Shown in pieces: positions 5,636-7,987 of a stretch of DNA of 7,987 nt. Every line of letters begins with the position of its first letter. Within the stretch, counting starts at the first letter, position 1. Where the stretch lies: assembly GCA_007129135.1 (NCBI GenBank), contig SKWB01000297.1:1-7987 (forward strand). Reading direction: 5' to 3'. The DNA comes from Halococcaceae archaeon (lineage in GTDB: Archaea > Halobacteriota > Halobacteria > Halobacteriales > Halalkalicoccaceae). The position numbers were made by a program, and so were the translations under genes. The notes under the pieces were generated by a model. The model saw only the letters and a program-made list of their open reading frames with translations. It had not been told where the DNA came from and searched no databases.

Positions 5636-5688
5636 GTGATCGGCTCGACGCGAACGTTCGAGGTCGCGAGCGTGCGGCCGGCGATCAC
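5636..5688. terminator. Nested inverted repeats between convergent genes
   Basis: The 162-base gap between the propeller and transporter stops (5523-5684) holds GTGATCG (5636-5642) and its inverted copy CGATCAC (5682-5688), the latter running over the MFS stop codon. Inside lies the perfect 10-base palindrome CGAACGTTCG (5651-5660). This could mark a two-way transcript end, but no T-tract follows on either strand. The rest of the gap shows nothing else recognisable apart from a short TTTT at 5569-5572. Confidence 0.25.
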
Positions 5689-6920
5689 GTCCCGACCGTC
5701 TCCTCGACCTGCGTGTAGACGAGCACCAGTCCGACGACCGAGAGGCCCGCGCCGAAGGCGAACGGCACCGCGAAGCCGTACGGGACGAGAAAGCCCGCGA
5801 GCAGGGGACCGGCGGCGATACCGAAGCCGAACGCCATCGTGAGCACGGCGAGACGCTTTCCGGAGTCGCCACCCGTAGCGAGGTCGCCGGCGAGCGCGAG
5901 CGCCGGGGCGAACACCATCGCGCCGGCGACGCCCTGGGCGAACCGGGCTGCGAACATCAGTTCGGAGGTCGGGACGAAGCCCTGGACGAGCGTCGTCGGT
6001 CCGAGCAGGAGGAGTCCGGCGAGGAGGAACGGCTTTCGCCCGTACTGATCGCTCGCCCGGCCGATCGGCGTCTGGAGCAACACCTGCGCGAAGATGAACG
6101 CCGCGAACTGGATCCCGAACCAGGTCGAGCCCTGATCCAGCAGGGCGTTCACCTGCGGCTGGAGGGTGGCGAACAGCGCGATCGACGTCGCCATGAACAG
6201 CGAGGCGAGACCGAGCGTGAACGTCGTGTCGAGCGCCGTCTTCCCCGTCGGGTCGCGCACGGCGATCCGCAGGCGTTTCCGCGAGCGTTCGACCCGGTCC
6301 GGGTCGCTCACGAGCACCGCGACGAGGACGAAACTCAGCGCCGCGGTGCCCGCGGCGACGTAGAAGGCGGCGTCGAAGCCGGAGATCGTGAGAGAGAGGA
6401 CCGAGTACGGCCCCGCCGCGACCACCGCGCCGGCGACGACCGGTCCCGCGCCGAAGCCGATCAGCCGGAAGGTGTTGTAGACGCCCATGTTCCCGCCCCG
6501 GTTGCCCGTCGTGGCGAGCTCGTTCACGAGCGCGATCGAGGCCGGAACGATGAACGCCACGGCGATCCCCTGGATCACGCGGATGCCGACGAGCGCGGCG
6601 TAGGAGGAGACCACGAGGTAGACGAGGTTCATCGCGGCGAGGATCGCGAGGCCGACGAGGATGAACCGCTGTCGGTGTCCCGTCCGGTCCGAGAGGTAGC
6701 CCGTGAGCGGTTGGCTGACGCTGTTGAGCAGGCCGTACATGGAGAGGACGATCCCGATGATCGCGCTCTCGGTGAGCCCGAACGTCCGTCCCGAGACGAG
6801 CCCGCTCGCGATGTAGAGCGGGAGGACGATGATGAGAAAGGAGTTGCCGACGCCGTCGGCCATCCGCGCGAACGCGAGCGCGAGCACGCGCCGGTCGACG
6901 TCGAAGCCGAGACCTACCAT
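5685..6920 (-). CDS. Major facilitator superfamily transporter, 12 TM
   Basis: 411 residues, typical of a drug/metabolite efflux-type MFS member (DHA1-like). Roughly twelve hydrophobic segments can be traced, beginning at about residues 21-40 and ending near 402. MFS motif A appears in the first half as GYLSDRTGHRQ (74-84), between TM2 and TM3, and again in the second half as GRASDQYGRKP (287-297). RVIQG (114-118) and RFAQG (326-330) are the matching R-x-x-Q-G elements. The basic stretch VERSRKRLRIAVRD (210-223) is the central cytoplasmic loop. It should use a proton or sodium gradient; the substrate cannot be told from sequence. The ATG at 6920 is chosen over an upstream TTG at 6977 because the first membrane segment follows at normal distance. 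It is divergent from the DUF5789-type gene with 82 bases between. Confidence 0.9.
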   Translation of the reverse strand: MVGLGFDVDRRVLALAFARMADGVGNSFLIIVLPLYIASGLVSGRTFGLTESAIIGIVLSMYGLLNSVSQPLTGYLSDRTGHRQRFILVGLAILAAMNLVYLVVSSYAALVGIRVIQGIAVAFIVPASIALVNELATTGNRGGNMGVYNTFRLIGFGAGPVVAGAVVAAGPYSVLSLTISGFDAAFYVAAGTAALSFVLVAVLVSDPDRVERSRKRLRIAVRDPTGKTALDTTFTLGLASLFMATSIALFATLQPQVNALLDQGSTWFGIQFAAFIFAQVLLQTPIGRASDQYGRKPFLLAGLLLLGPTTLVQGFVPTSELMFAARFAQGVAGAMVFAPALALAGDLATGGDSGKRLAVLTMAFGFGIAAGPLLAGFLVPYGFAVPFAFGAGLSVVGLVLVYTQVEETVGT

Positions 6921-6970
6921 CCGGTTCGGAGTCCGGGAGCGACCCGCTTCACCGTTCCCATCCCGGCGAA

Positions 6971-6981
6971 GGCTCAAGCCA
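6971..6981. promoter_or_regulatory. Possible shared TATA element of the MFS / DUF5789-type divergent pair
   Basis: GGCTCAAGCC is nearly self-complementary, and its AT core is centred about 27 bases before the ATG at 7003, as a weak leaderless TATA element would be. On the minus strand it lies about 56 bases upstream of the MFS ATG, implying a leader near 29 bases. No better TATA-like element is visible in 6921-7002. Confidence 0.22.
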
Positions 6982-7002
6982 CTCCGTGCTGTATGGAGAC
7001 GT

Positions 7003-7260
7003 ATGACACGCGAGGTGAAGCTGAGTCGGGTCGAGACGGAGCTCGCAACGCTCTCGTATCCGGTGACACGAGACGACGCGGCGGCCGAACTCGACGACGT
7101 GACCGTGTTGTTCGCCGACGGCGAGACGAACCTCGGCGAGGTCGTCTCCGAGACGGGGAGCGACTCGTTCGAGTCGGTCGGTGAACTGGAGTCTGAGGTC
7201 TACGGCGCGCTCCCGATCGAGGCGGTGGGCGAACCGGGACAGTCCGAGGGCGAGGGCTGA
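7003..7260 (+). CDS. DUF5789-type haloarchaeal small protein
   Basis: 85 residues. It starts MTREVKLSRVETELATL and contains SYPVTRDDAAAEL (18-30), VTVLFADGETNLGEV (33-47), SDSFESVGELESEVY (53-67) and the highly recognisable tail PIEAVGEPGQSEGEG (71-85). This order and the VGEP-QSEGEG ending match what I recall of the DUF5789 family, which resembles the DUF2795 helical domain and is confined largely to haloarchaea. No catalytic motif or membrane segment is seen, and function is unknown. The upstream open frame extends to 6829, but that portion is antisense to the MFS gene; the ATG at 7003 matches the family start. It is followed 68 bases later by transcription factor S on the same strand, which has its own promoter. 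Confidence 0.8.
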   Translation: MTREVKLSRVETELATLSYPVTRDDAAAELDDVTVLFADGETNLGEVVSETGSDSFESVGELESEVYGALPIEAVGEPGQSEGEG

Positions 7261-7294
7261 GCGGGTCGGGAGTGCGATCGGCGCGAATCCGGAC

Positions 7295-7302
7295 GCTTTT
7301 AG
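7295..7302 (+). promoter_or_regulatory. TATA-like box for transcription factor S
   Basis: GCTTTTAG is centred about 30 bases upstream of the ATG at 7329, in otherwise GC-rich sequence. The spacing predicts a transcript starting about three bases before the ATG. It indicates that this gene has its own promoter rather than depending on the upstream DUF5789-type gene. Confidence 0.6.
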
Positions 7303-7328
7303 CTCCCGAACCGGATAGGAGAGCCACT

Positions 7329-7640
7329 ATGGAGTTCTGTGACGAGTGCGGGTCGATGATGCGGGCGAACGAGGAGGCGTGGGTCTGTGGCAGCTGCGGA
7401 CACGAACAGGCGCGCGACAAAGCGAGCGAGACGACGCTGACCGAGGCCCAGGAGAAGACCGAGGTGATCGAAAGCGGTGCCGAGGGAAGCGGTCTCCCGA
7501 CGACCGACGCCCGCTGTCCGAACTGCGAGAACGACCGGGCGTTCTGGTACATGCAGCAGATCAGATCGGCCGACGAGTCGGAGACGCGGTTTTTCGTCTG
7601 CACCGAGTGCGAGCACAAGTGGCGTGAGGACGACCACTGA
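7329..7640 (+). CDS. tfs: Archaeal transcription factor S (TFIIS-like RNA cleavage factor)
   Basis: 103 residues, the normal TFS length. It acts on archaeal RNA polymerase, stimulating cleavage of the RNA in backtracked complexes so that elongation can resume. The N-terminal zinc ribbon uses C4, C7, C20 and C23 (CDEC, CGSC). A charged, low-complexity linker (about 28-60) follows. The C-terminal TFIIS ribbon uses C63, C66, C91 and C94 (CPNC, CTEC) and carries the hallmark IRSADESET hairpin (78-86) with the acidic pair D82-E83 that enters the polymerase active site. Because this pair is intact, it should be an active cleavage factor rather than an inhibitory TFS paralogue. The ATG at 7329 matches the family start, MEFCDECGSMM, with a well-placed TATA box. 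Convergent with the TrkA-C gene, 20 bases between stops. Confidence 0.95.
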   Translation: MEFCDECGSMMRANEEAWVCGSCGHEQARDKASETTLTEAQEKTEVIESGAEGSGLPTTDARCPNCENDRAFWYMQQIRSADESETRFFVCTECEHKWREDDH

Positions 7641-7660
7641 GACGGCCGGATAGAGCGGTA

Positions 7661-7987
7661 TCAGGCCCGGGCGAGCTCCTCGAACGCGTCGGCGGCGGTT
7701 CGCGTCCCCTTCGAGATGAGCACGTCGCCGCTTCTGATCTCCGCGTCGGCGCCGCCGACCAGCAGCCAGCCCTCGCCCGGTCGCCGGATCGCGATCACGG
7801 ACATCGTCGACTCCGTCTCCGGGACGCCCCCGACGATCGGCACGCCGTCGAGCGCGCTCCGTTCGTCGACCTCGATCCGGGTGATGATCTCGTCGGACTC
7901 CTCGACGGCCATCTGGACGACCGGGTGGACGCCGATCTCCCGCAGGACGCCCTCGCTGATCTCGACGGCGGCGTCGCTGATCACCTC
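7661..7987 (-). CDS. TrkA-C (RCK_C) domain protein, PhoU-linked type (5' part beyond window)
   Basis: 109 codons are visible, open to the right window edge, so the N-terminus is missing; the GTG at 7982-7984 is not a likely start. The first residues (EVISDAAVEISEGVLREIG) look like the last helix of a PhoU-like domain. VHPVVQMAVEESDEIITRIEV links to a TrkA-C (RCK_C) fold with the pattern SALDGVPIVGG, VIAIRRPGEGWLLVGGADAEIRSGDVLISKGT. TrkA-C domains bind ligands, often cyclic dinucleotides or nucleotides, and regulate potassium or other cation transport. Haloarchaea have paired soluble PhoU plus TrkA-C proteins, often annotated as potassium channel family proteins; this reads like one of them. 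Whether a transporter or a partner gene lies further right cannot be seen. Confidence 0.85.
   Translation of the reverse strand, partial: EVISDAAVEISEGVLREIGVHPVVQMAVEESDEIITRIEVDERSALDGVPIVGGVPETESTMSVIAIRRPGEGWLLVGGADAEIRSGDVLISKGTRTAADAFEELARA

Noticed and set aside
6675..7184. Plus-strand frame running from inside the MFS gene across the DUF5789-type gene
   Set aside because: It is antisense to a well-supported membrane transporter and out of frame with the DUF5789-type protein; highly charged with no domain.
1..7987. Mobile element, CRISPR array, tRNA/rRNA or defence island
   Set aside because: Reading both strands showed no transposase or integrase motif, no regularly spaced direct repeats, no tRNA-like cloverleaf and no nuclease, helicase or toxin family; genes are tightly packed housekeeping types.

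Overview
The window looks like chromosomal DNA of a haloarchaeon (class Halobacteria). It is GC-rich and the predicted proteins are strongly acidic. Several genes have a TATA-like box about 27-31 bases upstream of the ATG, as expected for leaderless or nearly leaderless transcripts. The protein families also fit: DUF5797- and DUF5789-type haloarchaeal proteins, an archaeal transcription factor S, a GCS2-type glutamate-cysteine ligase and a TrkA-C (RCK_C) protein. No sign of a mobile element, CRISPR array, tRNA or rRNA was found, and the gene content reads as ordinary core genome rather than an accessory island.

Layout, left to right. Positions 1-229 (-) hold the start of a small winged-helix-like DUF5797-type gene that runs off the left edge. 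Positions 310-1387 (-) hold a two-gene operon for a split thiamine-diphosphate decarboxylase resembling sulfopyruvate decarboxylase; the alpha subunit is transcribed first and overlaps the beta subunit by 11 bases. Divergent from it is an enoyl-CoA hydratase (1483-2247, +). A 47-residue two-CxxC zinc-ribbon protein (2330-2473, -), easily missed because of its size, converges on the hydratase. Across a 198-base intergenic region with an AT-rich promoter zone and a large imperfect inverted repeat lies a gshA-type glutamate-cysteine ligase (2672-3775, +). An OsmC-family thiol protein (3794-4300, -) converges on it with only 18 bases between the stops. Next come a Tat-exported SMP-30-like beta-propeller (4482-5522, +), preceded by a 13-base palindrome and AT-rich promoter, and a convergent 12-TM MFS transporter (5685-6920, -). 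A DUF5789-type small protein (7003-7260, +) and transcription factor S (7329-7640, +) follow. The right edge holds the C-terminal part of a TrkA-C protein (7661-7987, -).

Functional links are limited. gshA (gamma-glutamylcysteine, the main haloarchaeal thiol) beside OsmC (thiol peroxidase-like) suggests a small thiol and oxidative-stress neighbourhood, although the genes are convergent and so not one operon. The decarboxylase pair and the hydratase share a 95-base divergent promoter region, but no common pathway is evident. I found no strong candidate for a novel multi-gene system. The items most worth a second look are the orphan ComDE-like enzyme in a non-methanogen, the unannotated 47-residue zinc ribbon, and the inverted repeats in the intergenic regions.
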